A stretch of 38,427 nucleotides of DNA from DASRTE01 sp035316885 (GTDB lineage Bacteria; Actinomycetota; Actinomycetes; Jiangellales; Jiangellaceae): NCBI GenBank assembly GCA_035316885.1, contig DATHII010000323.1, positions 1 through 38,427 on the forward strand, in the 5' to 3' direction. Both the position numbers and the translations under genes were made by a program. Below the pieces are notes generated by a model. The model made no database searches and was not told where the DNA came from. It was given only the letters and a program-made list of their open reading frames with translations. This document shows, in pieces, positions 15,559-23,548 of this stretch (position 1 is its first letter; each line of letters begins with the position of its first letter).

Positions 15559-15582
15559 CGCGATCGTAGACCTGAGATCGCG
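15559..15582. promoter_or_regulatory. Palindrome upstream of the beta-propeller gene
   Basis: CGCGATC (15559-15565) and GATCGCG (15576-15582) form perfect seven-base arms around a ten-base spacer, 54 bases before the next ATG. This is the size and place of a repressor operator, but no regulator gene is adjacent. The 295-base gap 15342-15636 otherwise shows no gene. Confidence 0.3.
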
Positions 15583-15636
15583 TTCTTCAAGGATCCGGGC
15601 GAGCTACATCCGATCTGTAGTCCAGGAGGTCTGACC

Positions 15637-16557
15637 ATGCGACGTCTCATCGGCGCGGCGTCGATAGCCGGCGTCCTGGTCGGCGCCGTATTCACCGCAG
15701 CAGCAGCCGCCGAGCCCTTCCCCGATGTGATCGTCCTCCCGGGAGCGACCTCCGCCGAGGGAATCGCCATGGGCGTCGGATCTGGCTTCTTCGCCGGGGA
15801 CCTGTTCCAGGGCGACATCTACCGGGGTGACCTTCGCTCCGGTTCGGCCTCCCTGTTCGTCGACGCCCCTGCCGGCCGGATGGCTGTGGGCATGAAGGTC
15901 GACGTAGGCCACGGTCTGCTCTTCGTCGCCGGCGGCTTCAGCGGTCAGGCGTACGTGTACGACGCGCGGACAGGCGCGGACGTTGCAGTCGTGGACCTCA
16001 CCGATCCGGCACTTGGGACGATCATCAATGACGTGGCACTGACAAGGGATTCGGCGTGGTTCACCGACTCCGTCCAGCCGCACATCTACCGGGTCCCGAT
16101 CGCTGTTGACGGGGCGGTTGGCACACCGTCGACCCTGGTCGTTACCGGACCTGCTGCGCACCTCTCCGGTGAGTTCAACCTGAACGGCATCGCCGCGACG
16201 CCGGACGGAAAGACCCTGATTGTCGCCCACAGCGGAGACTCGACCCTCTACACGGTCGACCCGGCGACGGGAGCCAGCGCGGCCATCGCGGGCGCCGACG
16301 TTCCCCTGGTCGACGGCATCCTGATCGAGGCGGGACGACTCTGGGCGGTGCAGAGCTTCCTCAACCAGGTGACTGAGCTGCGGCTCAGCCCCGACCTGTC
16401 GTCGGCCACTGTGCAGCAGGTCATCACCAGCCCTCTGTTCCAGGTGCCGACGACGGTCGCCCGCCACGGCAACCGGCTGGCGGTGGTGAATGCCAAGTTC
16501 GACACCGGGCTCCCACCGACAGCCGACCGATACGAAGTCGTCCTCGTCGACCGGTAA
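15637..16557 (+). CDS. Secreted SMP-30/YncE-like beta-propeller protein
   Basis: The 306-residue protein has a Sec signal peptide (MRRLIGAASIAGVLVGAVFT then AAAAAE, cleavage about residue 25). Repeated blades follow, with phrases such as GVGSGFFAGDLFQGDIYRGD, LNGIAATPDGKTLIVAHSGD and TPDGKTLIVAHSGDSTLYTV. The pattern matches the SMP-30/gluconolactonase-like or superoxide dismutase-type seven-bladed propellers of actinobacteria. Metal-ligand residues for lactonase activity cannot be pinned down, so a lactonase role is only possible. Start ATG 15637 has AGGAGGT at the right distance. It is alone on its strand, with a short gap before the membrane protein downstream. Confidence 0.8.
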   Translation: MRRLIGAASIAGVLVGAVFTAAAAAEPFPDVIVLPGATSAEGIAMGVGSGFFAGDLFQGDIYRGDLRSGSASLFVDAPAGRMAVGMKVDVGHGLLFVAGGFSGQAYVYDARTGADVAVVDLTDPALGTIINDVALTRDSAWFTDSVQPHIYRVPIAVDGAVGTPSTLVVTGPAAHLSGEFNLNGIAATPDGKTLIVAHSGDSTLYTVDPATGASAAIAGADVPLVDGILIEAGRLWAVQSFLNQVTELRLSPDLSSATVQQVITSPLFQVPTTVARHGNRLAVVNAKFDTGLPPTADRYEVVLVDR

Positions 16558-16646
16558 CGGCGCCAACGACACGGTGACGTGCGGTCAGCGGCAAGTCGGG
16601 CGCACCCTGCCGCGTCGTCCATGTCACCGGAGCACGGGGTGAACGC

Positions 16647-17303
16647 ATGAGCATGATGAGGGCGGCGGCCGTGCTCGCGTGGATCCCCGGCCCCGGGTTC
16701 GGCCTGCCCTGCGTCTACACGATCTGGTACCTCGCCGACCGCGGTCAGGTCTGGACTTTCCTGGGTTTCCCGACCTACGGCGAGGGCCCTTTCGAGGAGA
16801 TCGGTATCGAGACCACGGTGCCCCTCCTCGGATTGTTTCTGCTGGTCTGTGTGGCGGAACTCCTCACCGGGTGGATGCTGTGGCTACACGGGCGCGCGGG
16901 CGTCCTGATGGCGCTGGCGCTTCTGCCGATCGAGTTCGCGTTCTGGATCGGTTTCCTGCTGCCACTGGGGCCCTTGGTGGGCTTGACACGCACCGCCTTG
17001 ATCCTCATGGCCTGGTCCTCATCGCGTCGCGCATGGGGGGCCAGCGACACGCGCACCGGGAGAGGGGGAACGGTGAGGATAGCCATCATCGGCACCGGGA
17101 AGATGGGTCGAGGATTCGCCCAGGCCCTCGCTCCGACTCATGAGGTGGTCGTTGGTTCGCGCGCCCCCGGACAGGGCGGCCGCGACCGCATCGCAGACCG
17201 GAGCCGCCGGCGGTGCGAGGTACGCCGATGCCGCGGCGAACGCCGATGTCGTCATTCTCACCGTGCCGTGGCAGGCGATGGACGAGACGCTCGGCCAGCT
17301 TAG
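16647..17303 (+). CDS. Membrane protein, reading through into a reductase remnant
   Basis: The first 140 residues form a hydrophobic protein with about four helices (near 5-26, 56-78, 84-104 and 106-122), starting MSMMRAAAVLAWIPGPGFGL. No family recognised with certainty. It has no stop of its own. Residue 143 coincides with the GTG start (17073) of the F420-type reductase remnant, with its own AGAGGGGG upstream, and the frame continues until a frameshift in that remnant takes it to a stop at 17303. The real protein probably ended near residue 140 before decay, or the readthrough is a recent loss of its stop. Confidence 0.55.
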   Translation: MSMMRAAAVLAWIPGPGFGLPCVYTIWYLADRGQVWTFLGFPTYGEGPFEEIGIETTVPLLGLFLLVCVAELLTGWMLWLHGRAGVLMALALLPIEFAFWIGFLLPLGPLVGLTRTALILMAWSSSRRAWGASDTRTGRGGTVRIAIIGTGKMGRGFAQALAPTHEVVVGSRAPGQGGRDRIADRSRRRCEVRRCRGERRCRHSHRAVAGDGRDARPA

Positions 17304-17551
17304 TGACCTGCCGGGGACGGTAGTGATCGACGTGTCCTACCCGTACAACAAAGGTGAAAGGGAGGCGCTGAGAGGAACCTCGACGGCGGAGGCGATACAG
17401 CAGCGAAAGAGATCGTGCTTGGGATGCGCAGGACATCGGGTTCCATCCCGTCGACGCCGGGCCGCTGAGAGCGACCCGCGACTCGGAGAAGCTCGTGGGA
17501 GTGATGCTCTTCCTGAGGCTCGGTCCGTTCCGGGTCTTGTCCCCACCTTGA
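17073..17551 (+). pseudogene. NADPH-dependent F420 reductase-like (NpdG family) remnant
   Basis: The N-terminus VRIAIIGTGKMGRGFAQALA has the Rossmann GxGxxG. After a C-run at 17164-17168 the frame shifts and reads ARYADAAANADVVILTVPWQ and PGTVVIDVSYPYNKGE. A third frame then holds DIGFHPVDAGPLRATRDSEK and ends at 17551. About 60 central residues (the KAFNT region of the family) are missing between the second and third pieces. This is a dead gene of an oxidoreductase that would use NADPH with F420 or a related cofactor. The C-run alone could be sequencing noise, but the internal loss is not. Confidence 0.75.
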
Positions 17552-17656
17552 TCACAGCAGGCCGCGCACCATCCGCGGCAAAGGCGGACGCATCGGTATC
17601 GCGATCTCGTTGTGGACGAGCCCGTCGAGGCTTGCATCGACCGGCGGCTACGTTGA

Positions 17657-18334
17657 TCAGACCGACGCGGACACCGGACTCGGGAAGTGAGGTTGGTAGC
17701 TGGCCATCGCGCGTAGGTAGTGCCGAGCCGACAGGCTCACGGTGAGGGTCAGGTCCGTCAACCCGACCACTGCGCCGGCGACGGCAACGAGGGCGACCTC
17801 GGCGCCGACTGCCTCGGCGACCAGTGCGCCGAGCGCCCCGGCGACGATCCCGTTCACCACGGCGACAAACATGGTCGCGCTGGCTAGTGGCTGACCGATG
17901 CCGCGCCGCACTCCCATCCCGTACGTCTGCATGACCCCGGCCTGGTCGTCGTGATGACTAGCGACGAAGTACTCCTCCAGCCCCGGCGCCATCGCGGCGT
18001 ACGCGGCGCGGAGTCGGTTCATGCCAATGACCAGGTTCATGTCATCGGTGCTGGCGTTGTGCACCCGCAGGTAGGTCAACGTGCCCAACAGCAGTATCAC
18101 CGCGGACAACGTGAGCGCCATGAGCCGAAACTCGGTGCCAAACCCAGACGCCTGCGCGACGAGCGCCAGGGACACGACCGACGCCGACACCAGCGTGAGG
18201 TACACCGCGATCCGGCCGATCACTTCAGACCACGTCTGGCTCCGGGTGGCCAGCAGGCTCCAATGCTCGGTGGCCAACAGTTGAGCCCGCACCGAGGCCG
18301 GAACACCATCCAGACCCGAATCACCCACGCTCAT
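17657..18334 (-). CDS. Conserved four-helix membrane protein
   Basis: The 225-residue protein opens MSVGDSGLDGVPASVRAQLL, then LATEHWSLLATRSQTWSEVI and two membrane helices. A soluble middle follows (TDDMNLVIGMNRLRAAYAAM with the polar FVASHHDDQAG), then two more helices near the C-terminus. I recall the LATEHWSLLATR start as a conserved actinobacterial family with no known function. ATG 18334 has GGGAGGGG upstream; the longer frame is discarded because it is low-complexity. No operon partner. Confidence 0.78.
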   Translation of the reverse strand: MSVGDSGLDGVPASVRAQLLATEHWSLLATRSQTWSEVIGRIAVYLTLVSASVVSLALVAQASGFGTEFRLMALTLSAVILLLGTLTYLRVHNASTDDMNLVIGMNRLRAAYAAMAPGLEEYFVASHHDDQAGVMQTYGMGVRRGIGQPLASATMFVAVVNGIVAGALGALVAEAVGAEVALVAVAGAVVGLTDLTLTVSLSARHYLRAMASYQPHFPSPVSASV

Positions 18335-18738
18335 GACCCCTCCCCCGCCGACACGGAAACGGCACCAGCATCCCGCCCGCACCCGACCGACGCCAGAGCC
18401 AGCCCGGGGGAGGGCCGCCAAGCCGGGCCGACCGGTCGACCACAGCAGCCGCGTTCGCCGAAGGGCCGGTTCGTGGGCACCGCGTTCCTCGACACGAAGG
18501 ACAGCGCGCGCCAGTCGATTGCCGGCCGCGCCCTTGGCTCAGTCATGCGACTTCGAAGGCTACAAACGGCGCGACTAGACCGCTGTTACCGTCCTCAAAG
18601 GTCAGCACGACCACACGTTTGGGCGCTCGGCTGAACACGACGTCGAGCAATCAGCTGCCTTCTTCGTACGGCTCTGCTCGCTCTAATCCGAAGAAGCCGT
18701 TTCCTCTGAGAACCACGATGGTTGCGACCGGTACGAGA
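18335..18738. other. Gap of about 400 bases without a clear gene
   Basis: Short open frames here are on all strands, lack ribosome-binding sites and resemble no family. The right part (about 18540-18738) is less GC-rich than the surroundings. It must hold the promoter of the minus-strand membrane-protein gene. I see no repeat, RNA or hairpin of note. Confidence 0.5.
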
Positions 18739-19509
18739 TTACGTCGACGGATACCGTCTACTTGGTTCCAGGTCCGGATGGACCATCCATACGTTTGGCT
18801 CCCAATAGGAGCCGCGGTCGGTCAATCGGTCGATGTGCACGAGAGCCAAGCCCTCAGGGAACACGTAGTCACCGGACTCAGGAAACGCAATCCCAGTCCA
18901 CGCCTCCCACTCGTCGACCGTCCCGGTGATCCGCAGGGAACTCGGAAGCGGAGTGGCCACTCGCGCGCCGAGCCGTTCGTGAACTCGCATCCACGGATCG
19001 AACAGCTGTCCGTCTTCTCGACGCCACCGTACATAGCGCTCGATGGACATCAGCGGATACCGCTCCTTGAGCGAGGGGCGCACCGGGGCCACGACGTGCT
19101 GTAGCCCCTGACGCTCGCCGATCCCTCGCATGGCGTTGAGCAGTTGCACGGCCAGTCCGCGGGCGCGCCCCTCGCGCGGACTCTCCGCCGCCAACGCGCA
19201 GAGGGTGTTTACCGGCTCGCCTGCTCTCACCTGGGCGAAGATCTGCTCGATCGCAGCATCGATTCCGTTGGGCAACCCCTCGTCCGAACCGTCCCACCAC
19301 AGCGGCCCGGTGTGCCCCTCGGCGATCACCGCGTCGTGCGTCTCGTCGTACAGCACGAACTGGAACTCGGGCAGGTCCTCGTCCAGGTGTCCCCACCAAC
19401 GATTGAGCACATCACCATGCAAGTTGTACTCGGGCCAGACCGACTCGGAGGGTATGCCACGCTCCCAGAGATCGGGTCGCTCGTGGGCCGTGTGCACGGT
19501 GATGGCCAT
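18739..19509 (-). CDS. GNAT-like acyltransferase family protein
   Basis: The 256-residue product has the order of a GNAT fold: FQFVLYDETHDAVIAEGHTG (strand pair), then CALAAESPREGRARGLAVQL, resembling the acetyl-CoA pyrophosphate loop region. Then comes VVAPVRPSLKERYPLMSIER and a long C-terminal extension rich in aromatic residues (WEPNVWMVHP). Related actinobacterial proteins are annotated only as hypothetical transferases. A substrate cannot be inferred. ATG at 19509; the gap to the next gene is about 470 bases. Confidence 0.65.
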   Translation of the reverse strand: MAITVHTAHERPDLWERGIPSESVWPEYNLHGDVLNRWWGHLDEDLPEFQFVLYDETHDAVIAEGHTGPLWWDGSDEGLPNGIDAAIEQIFAQVRAGEPVNTLCALAAESPREGRARGLAVQLLNAMRGIGERQGLQHVVAPVRPSLKERYPLMSIERYVRWRREDGQLFDPWMRVHERLGARVATPLPSSLRITGTVDEWEAWTGIAFPESGDYVFPEGLALVHIDRLTDRGSYWEPNVWMVHPDLEPSRRYPST

Positions 19510-19981
19510 GAGCCCATGATGGCCTTTCTCCGCGTGCCTTGGGTGTCTCGGAGTTGGTTGCGGCTAGCAGACAGGTGAGCACAGCCTTGTAAAGTCGTCG
19601 GGAGATGCGCTGGTGATCATTTGCGGATGTCGGGTCTTCCAGCCAGATGTCGTTCTACGATCCCATGCCCCCGAAGACCACGCCTGAACCGCGGCCGCGG
19701 CGAGTTGGCGGCTATCAAGCGAGCACCCGCGAGTTGGCAGCATGTCAGGGTGAAGCCACGCCTCGACACTTCCTACCGCGACTTGCCTGTACTGGACGTT
19801 CTGCATCGCGAACTTGACCGAGCGCACGTACTGAAACGTGGAGTTGATGTCATCAAGGGCAGGCGCGGGCATGTCCCCGCCGTCCCGCAACCACGCGTCG
19901 CGTCACAGCGTCTGCAGATCGCCATGATCACAGCGATCGCGGCTGTGAGCATGATGCGGTCCACGTCATGCTCCAGCCCAG
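19510..19981. other. About 470 bases without a convincing gene
   Basis: A minus-strand frame over 19564-19890 (with DINSTFQYVRSVKFAMQNVQ) has some protein-like character but no Shine-Dalgarno, no recognised family and mixed codon positions. It could be a scrap of a lost gene. The composition is clearly less GC-biased than the core genes. Confidence 0.4.
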
Positions 19982-20701
19982 CTAGCGCCAGACGGAGGCG
20001 ACCTCCCGGCGGTACTTCCGGCCAAAGATGCCACCGATGATCGCCAGCACCGGACCGGGGACGTTGCTCTTGATACCAGCGAGCTCCTCGGGTGTGGCGC
20101 CGTCGCTGACCCACGCGAACAAGGTGCCGGCCACTGGTGGGCTGACCCTGCCGAACTGACGACCCATGGCCTTGATGGCAGGGTCGTCCCGCTTGGCGAC
20201 GTAGATCGGCTCGAGCTCGGCCTCCTCGTGGTCCAGGTGCTCCACTGCGACCGTCTTCAGTGTCGCGACCGCCTCACCGGCAGCGGCGGCGTCGGCAGCA
20301 GACGCGGAGATGCTGAGAGCCGCGATCGCACCTCCCGCCGATGCCAGCGCTTCGGCAAGGCGGTCGTGCTCGTCGTCCATCTGCGCGATCAGCTCCCGGC
20401 TGATCCCCACGGCCTGCAGGGCGGGCCAAGCGATCTCGTGCTCGCTCTCGTGGTGCCGGGTCAGCTGGTCGCGGAAGTTGGCCCAAGCGGTTGCGAGCTG
20501 CTCGGCCCGAGTCCGATCCCCTTCGGGGAACATGTCCAGCGCGTCGAGGAATCGGGAGATGTCGCGGCGGACGGCGCCGTGGATCGCCTTGTTCATGCTC
20601 ATCTCGGCCACATCCGACCACAGTCGGCGCCAGCGACCGGTGGGCCGCGACATTCGGTCCGCGGCCACAGGCTCAAGTGCCGTGATCGTCGCGGACAGCA
20701 C
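19982..20701 (-). CDS. Hemerythrin-like HHE domain protein
   Basis: The product is up to 239 residues. The HHE motif residues line up as in di-iron hemerythrin-like proteins: RRDISRFLDALDMF with the first His in AIHGAVRRD, then RHHESEHEIAWPAL, MDDEHDRLAEAL and VEHLDHEEAELEPIY. Such domains bind two irons and sense or carry oxygen or nitric oxide. The C-terminal 60 residues add a hydrophobic tail (PGPVLAIIGGIFGRKYRREV), probably membrane-associated. The start is uncertain: the long frame begins at 20701, but the ATG at about 20653 (MSRPTGRW) is as good. Confidence 0.82.
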   Translation of the reverse strand: MLSATITALEPVAADRMSRPTGRWRRLWSDVAEMSMNKAIHGAVRRDISRFLDALDMFPEGDRTRAEQLATAWANFRDQLTRHHESEHEIAWPALQAVGISRELIAQMDDEHDRLAEALASAGGAIAALSISASAADAAAAGEAVATLKTVAVEHLDHEEAELEPIYVAKRDDPAIKAMGRQFGRVSPPVAGTLFAWVSDGATPEELAGIKSNVPGPVLAIIGGIFGRKYRREVASVWR

Positions 20702-20836
20702 CTACGTCGAGCTCGTCGCGCGCCCGGTGCCGAGTTCGCCCCGTGGGCATCGGTAACCCGGATCCTGTACGAGAACACGGGGCGACACACAAAGCGAACG
20801 CCAAGTGTCCAAGGGTGGGATCGGTAGCGTCGATCT

Positions 20837-21322
20837 ATGTCGTACCCAGAACCCCAGTACTTCGGCACCGGTGAGGTAACCGCGAGGTTCCGCCCCGCCG
20901 ACGCTCCCCCGGAACTCCCACGGCCGGGTGGCGCCGCGAGCTACCTCGCCACCGGAGCAACTACCGACGGAAGGTTCGGGCTCTACCGCTGGGACATGGG
21001 GCCCGAGCCGGCTGGTGCGAACGCCCATTACCACCGCACGTTCAGCGAGTCGTTCTTCGTCCTGACCGGGACCGTGAAGCTGTACGACGGCACCGGCTGG
21101 TTCGATGCGCGTCCAGGCGATTTTGTTTACGTGCCCGAAGGCGGACTACACGGCTTCCGTAACGAGTCCGGTGAGCCCGCGTCCCTGCTGATCCTTTTCG
21201 CCCCGGGCGCGCCGCGCGAGGCCTACTTCGAGGGGCTCGTCGAGATGGCGGAGGGGCGCTGGGAACCGAACCACGAGGAGTTGCAGGCGTTCTTCGAGGA
21301 GCACGACAACCTCTACGTCTAG
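20837..21322 (+). CDS. Cupin-domain protein
   Basis: The 161-residue product has the cupin metal-binding segment NAHYHRTFSESFFVLTG and the second part DARPGDFVYVPEGGLHGFRN, followed by LLILFAPGAPREAYFEGL. His, His, Glu and the later His form the usual metal site. Family members range from isomerases and dioxygenases to binding proteins, so the reaction is unknown. No good ribosome-binding site is seen before ATG 20837; a TAGCGT about 10 bases upstream hints at a leaderless transcript. Confidence 0.82.
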   Translation: MSYPEPQYFGTGEVTARFRPADAPPELPRPGGAASYLATGATTDGRFGLYRWDMGPEPAGANAHYHRTFSESFFVLTGTVKLYDGTGWFDARPGDFVYVPEGGLHGFRNESGEPASLLILFAPGAPREAYFEGLVEMAEGRWEPNHEELQAFFEEHDNLYV

Positions 21323-21401
21323 ACCTGCCAGACCGGAACCAAGCTGCAGTCGCCATCGCTTCACTCGGCCCGGTGGACATCGGCCGCGGTACCGGAACAG
21401 C

Positions 21402-22064
21402 TCAGTGCGCCGCATGCGTCTCCTCCACGGACAGCGGGCCGACCACCTTCCCGTACTCGGTGACGAGCCCGTCGATCAGCGCTGCCAAGCCCAACTCGAA
21501 GGCGCCGTCGTCGATCGAGGCCTGGTGGTCGGCGATCAGGTGGGCCCGGGACAGGTGCGGATAGCGGTCTGCGTAGAGGCCGGCGTCGTCGACGAAACCG
21601 CGCGCGAATGACCCCAGGGCCGAACCGGCGACGAAGTAACGCATGAGCGCGCCGATGCGCGTCGCCCGCCCCGGCGGCCAGCCCGCGTCGACCAGACCTC
21701 CGTAGACCGCGTCGGCGAGTGCGAGGGCGGCCGGCCGGCGACCCGGTCCGCGGGCCAGGTACGGGACGATATTGGGGTGAGCGGCAAGGGCGGACCGGTA
21801 CGAGCGTGCCCAGGACCGCAGTGCCGGCCGCCACTCGTCGCGCCCGAACATCGACGTGTCGACCTGCGCGGTGACGGCATCGGCGACGGCGTCGAGGATC
21901 TCGTCCTTGGTGGCGAAGTGGTTGTACAACGACGGTCCGCGCACGCCGAGGCGCGTGGCCAGCTTGCGGATCGACAACCCGTCGAGGCCCTCTGCGTCGA
22001 CCAGGGCCAGGGCTTCGTCGACGATGCGAGCCCGGCTGAGCAACGGCGAGGTGGGCCGGCCCAT
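21402..22064 (-). CDS. TetR-family repressor
   Basis: The 220-residue protein has the N-terminal helix-turn-helix of TetR: RARIVDEALALVDAEGLDGL, SIRKLATRLGVRGPSLYNHF and KDEILDAVADAV. A C-terminal ligand-binding domain of the tetracycline-repressor type follows (MRYFVAGSALGSFARG). It is divergent from a fabG-like/MaoC/CrtI gene run with a 94-base space containing a palindrome, so it very likely controls that cluster and itself. The ligand is probably an acyl-CoA or similar lipid, inferred from the neighbours only. Confidence 0.9.
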   Translation of the reverse strand: MGRPTSPLLSRARIVDEALALVDAEGLDGLSIRKLATRLGVRGPSLYNHFATKDEILDAVADAVTAQVDTSMFGRDEWRPALRSWARSYRSALAAHPNIVPYLARGPGRRPAALALADAVYGGLVDAGWPPGRATRIGALMRYFVAGSALGSFARGFVDDAGLYADRYPHLSRAHLIADHQASIDDGAFELGLAALIDGLVTEYGKVVGPLSVEETHAAH

Positions 22065-22115
22065 GTGCCACCTCCCGACCTCTTCCGGCGAGCTGACGAG
22101 AGCGTTACAGTTCGG

Positions 22116-22134
22116 AAACTTACACCGCTAGTTT
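22116..22134. promoter_or_regulatory. Candidate TetR operator in the divergent region
   Basis: AAACT (22116-22120) and AGTTT (22130-22134) are perfect five-base arms around a nine-base spacer, in an AT-richer patch of the intergenic region. It lies 25 bases before the fabG-like start and 52 bases before the TetR start. The short arms make this tentative. Confidence 0.4.
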
Positions 22135-22158
22135 AGGTCGCAGAAGAGGCGGAGCCCG

Positions 22159-22917
22159 GTGGGTAGGTTCGACGGCAAGGTCGCGTTCGTCACGGGTGGC
22201 GCCCAGGGCATCGGCGCCGCGACCGCACAGCGGCTGGCAGCGGAGGGCGCGTCCGTCGCCGTCGTCGATGTGACCGAGGACAGGGCGACGCCCGTCGTCG
22301 ACGAGATCGCGGCCGCAGGCGGCACGGCCATGGCGATCGGCTGCGACGTGGCCGACGAAGCGGCCGTCAATGCCGCCGTCGAGAGCACCGTAGCCGCATA
22401 CGGCCGGCTCGACGTACTGGTCAACAACGCCGGCATCACCCGGGACAACCTGCTGCACAAGATGTCGGCTGACGACTGGGACGCCGTGCTGCGTGTCAAC
22501 CTGACCGGCGCGTTCCTGTGCAGCCGGGCGGCGCAGGCGCACATGGTCCCCGCCCGGTACGGCAAGATCGTCAGCCTGAGCAGCCGATCCGCGCTCGGCA
22601 ACCGCGGACAGGCGAACTACGCCGCCGCCAAGGCCGGGATCCAGGGGCTCACGGCCACGCTGGCGATCGAGCTCGGTCCGTTTGGCATCAACGTCAATGC
22701 GGTCGCCCCTGGGTTCGTCGCCAGCGCGATGACCGACGCCACCGCACACCGGCTGGGCATGTCGCCGGACGACCTGCGAAAGGCATCAGCGGAAGCCACC
22801 CCATTGCGCCGGGTAGGCCAGCCGGAGGAGATCGCCGCTGTGGTCGCGTTCCTCGCCAGCGACGACGCGTCGTACGTCAGCGGCCAGACCCTCTACGTCA
22901 ACGGTGGCGCCAGGTGA
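22159..22917 (+). CDS. FabG-like short-chain dehydrogenase (3-oxoacyl reductase type)
   Basis: The 252-residue NAD(P)-dependent enzyme has TGGAQGIG (residues 12-19), NNAG (89-92), and the catalytic Ser 141/142, Tyr 154 and Lys 158 in SLSSRSALGNRGQANYAAAK. The C-terminal YVSGQTLYVNGGAR is classic for FabG-type reductases. It would reduce a 3-oxoacyl or similar keto group or run the reverse. GTG 22159 follows GAGGCGGAG. It leads a run with an acyl-CoA dehydrogenase stump, a MaoC hydratase and a CrtI-like enzyme, which suggests fatty-acyl or steroid-like beta-oxidation. Confidence 0.9.
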   Translation: MGRFDGKVAFVTGGAQGIGAATAQRLAAEGASVAVVDVTEDRATPVVDEIAAAGGTAMAIGCDVADEAAVNAAVESTVAAYGRLDVLVNNAGITRDNLLHKMSADDWDAVLRVNLTGAFLCSRAAQAHMVPARYGKIVSLSSRSALGNRGQANYAAAKAGIQGLTATLAIELGPFGINVNAVAPGFVASAMTDATAHRLGMSPDDLRKASAEATPLRRVGQPEEIAAVVAFLASDDASYVSGQTLYVNGGAR

Positions 22918-22940
22918 GCATCGGAGCGTGACCATTGAGC

Positions 22941-23084
22941 ATGCTTCGCGAGCTGCCGATCCAGCGTTGGTACCGTCAGGTGCGGCTCTACCGGATCTTC
23001 GAGGGCACCGACGAGATGCAGCGCCTGATCATCGCCCGAGACCTGCTGCGCGGCCACACCAAGATCGGTGGCCACCCGGCGTGA
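22941..23084 (+). pseudogene. C-terminal stump of an acyl-CoA dehydrogenase
   Basis: The frame reads MLRELPIQRWYRQVRLYRIF, then EGTDEMQRLIIARDLLRGHT. This is the conserved end of acyl-CoA dehydrogenases (RIYEGTxEIQ-like segment). Only 47 of about 380 residues remain, so the FAD-binding and catalytic parts are gone. The stop overlaps the maoC GTG start (GTGA), as in an intact operon. A deletion has thus removed nearly the whole gene between fabG and maoC but kept the coupling. The GTG-AGC at the fabG stop may be the old start. Confidence 0.8.
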
Positions 23085-23548
23085 AGGTCTTCTCCTCCCT
23101 CGGCGAGCTGCGCGACGCCGTCGGCACCGTTCTCGGACCCGGCGAGTGGCACCAGGTCGAGCAGGCCCAGGTCGACCTGTTTGCCGAGGCGACCGGAGAC
23201 CGGCAGTGGATCCACGTCGACCCGGAGCGCGCAGCGGCCGGGCCATACGGCGGGACCGTCGCGCACGGTTTCCTCACGCTGTCGCTCCTGCCCGTCCTCG
23301 TGCGCGGCCTCTACCGGATCGAGGGCGTTGGCTTGGCGGTCAACTACGGGTTGGGCAAGGTTCGCTTTCCCGCACCCGTGCGCACGGGCACCGCCGTGCG
23401 GGCCAGCGTCGAACTGCGTGACGTCGCCGACGTGGGCGGTGGTGTGCAGCTGGTGTCCCTCGTGACGGTGGAGTCGTCGTCTGCGGCCAAGCCCTGTTGC
23501 GTCGCCGAGGCGTTGACCCGTTTCTACCCGGCCGAGGAGGTGACGTGA
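23081..23548 (+). CDS. MaoC-family enoyl-CoA hydratase
   Basis: The 155-residue hot-dog protein has the MaoC hydratase-2 signature: FAEATGDRQWIHVDPERA with Asp 40 and His 45, then GPYGGTVAHGFLTLSLLP. Family enzymes hydrate trans-2-enoyl-CoA. GTG 23081 overlaps the stump's stop. Its own stop overlaps the CrtI-like start (GTGA), so it is coupled on both sides. The missing dehydrogenase would have supplied its enoyl-CoA substrate, which suggests the pathway now depends on a dehydrogenase from elsewhere. Confidence 0.9.
   Translation: MKVFSSLGELRDAVGTVLGPGEWHQVEQAQVDLFAEATGDRQWIHVDPERAAAGPYGGTVAHGFLTLSLLPVLVRGLYRIEGVGLAVNYGLGKVRFPAPVRTGTAVRASVELRDVADVGGGVQLVSLVTVESSSAAKPCCVAEALTRFYPAEEVT

Noticed and set aside
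18335..18738. Possible small genes in the gap
   Set aside because: Short frames without ribosome-binding sites or family likeness.
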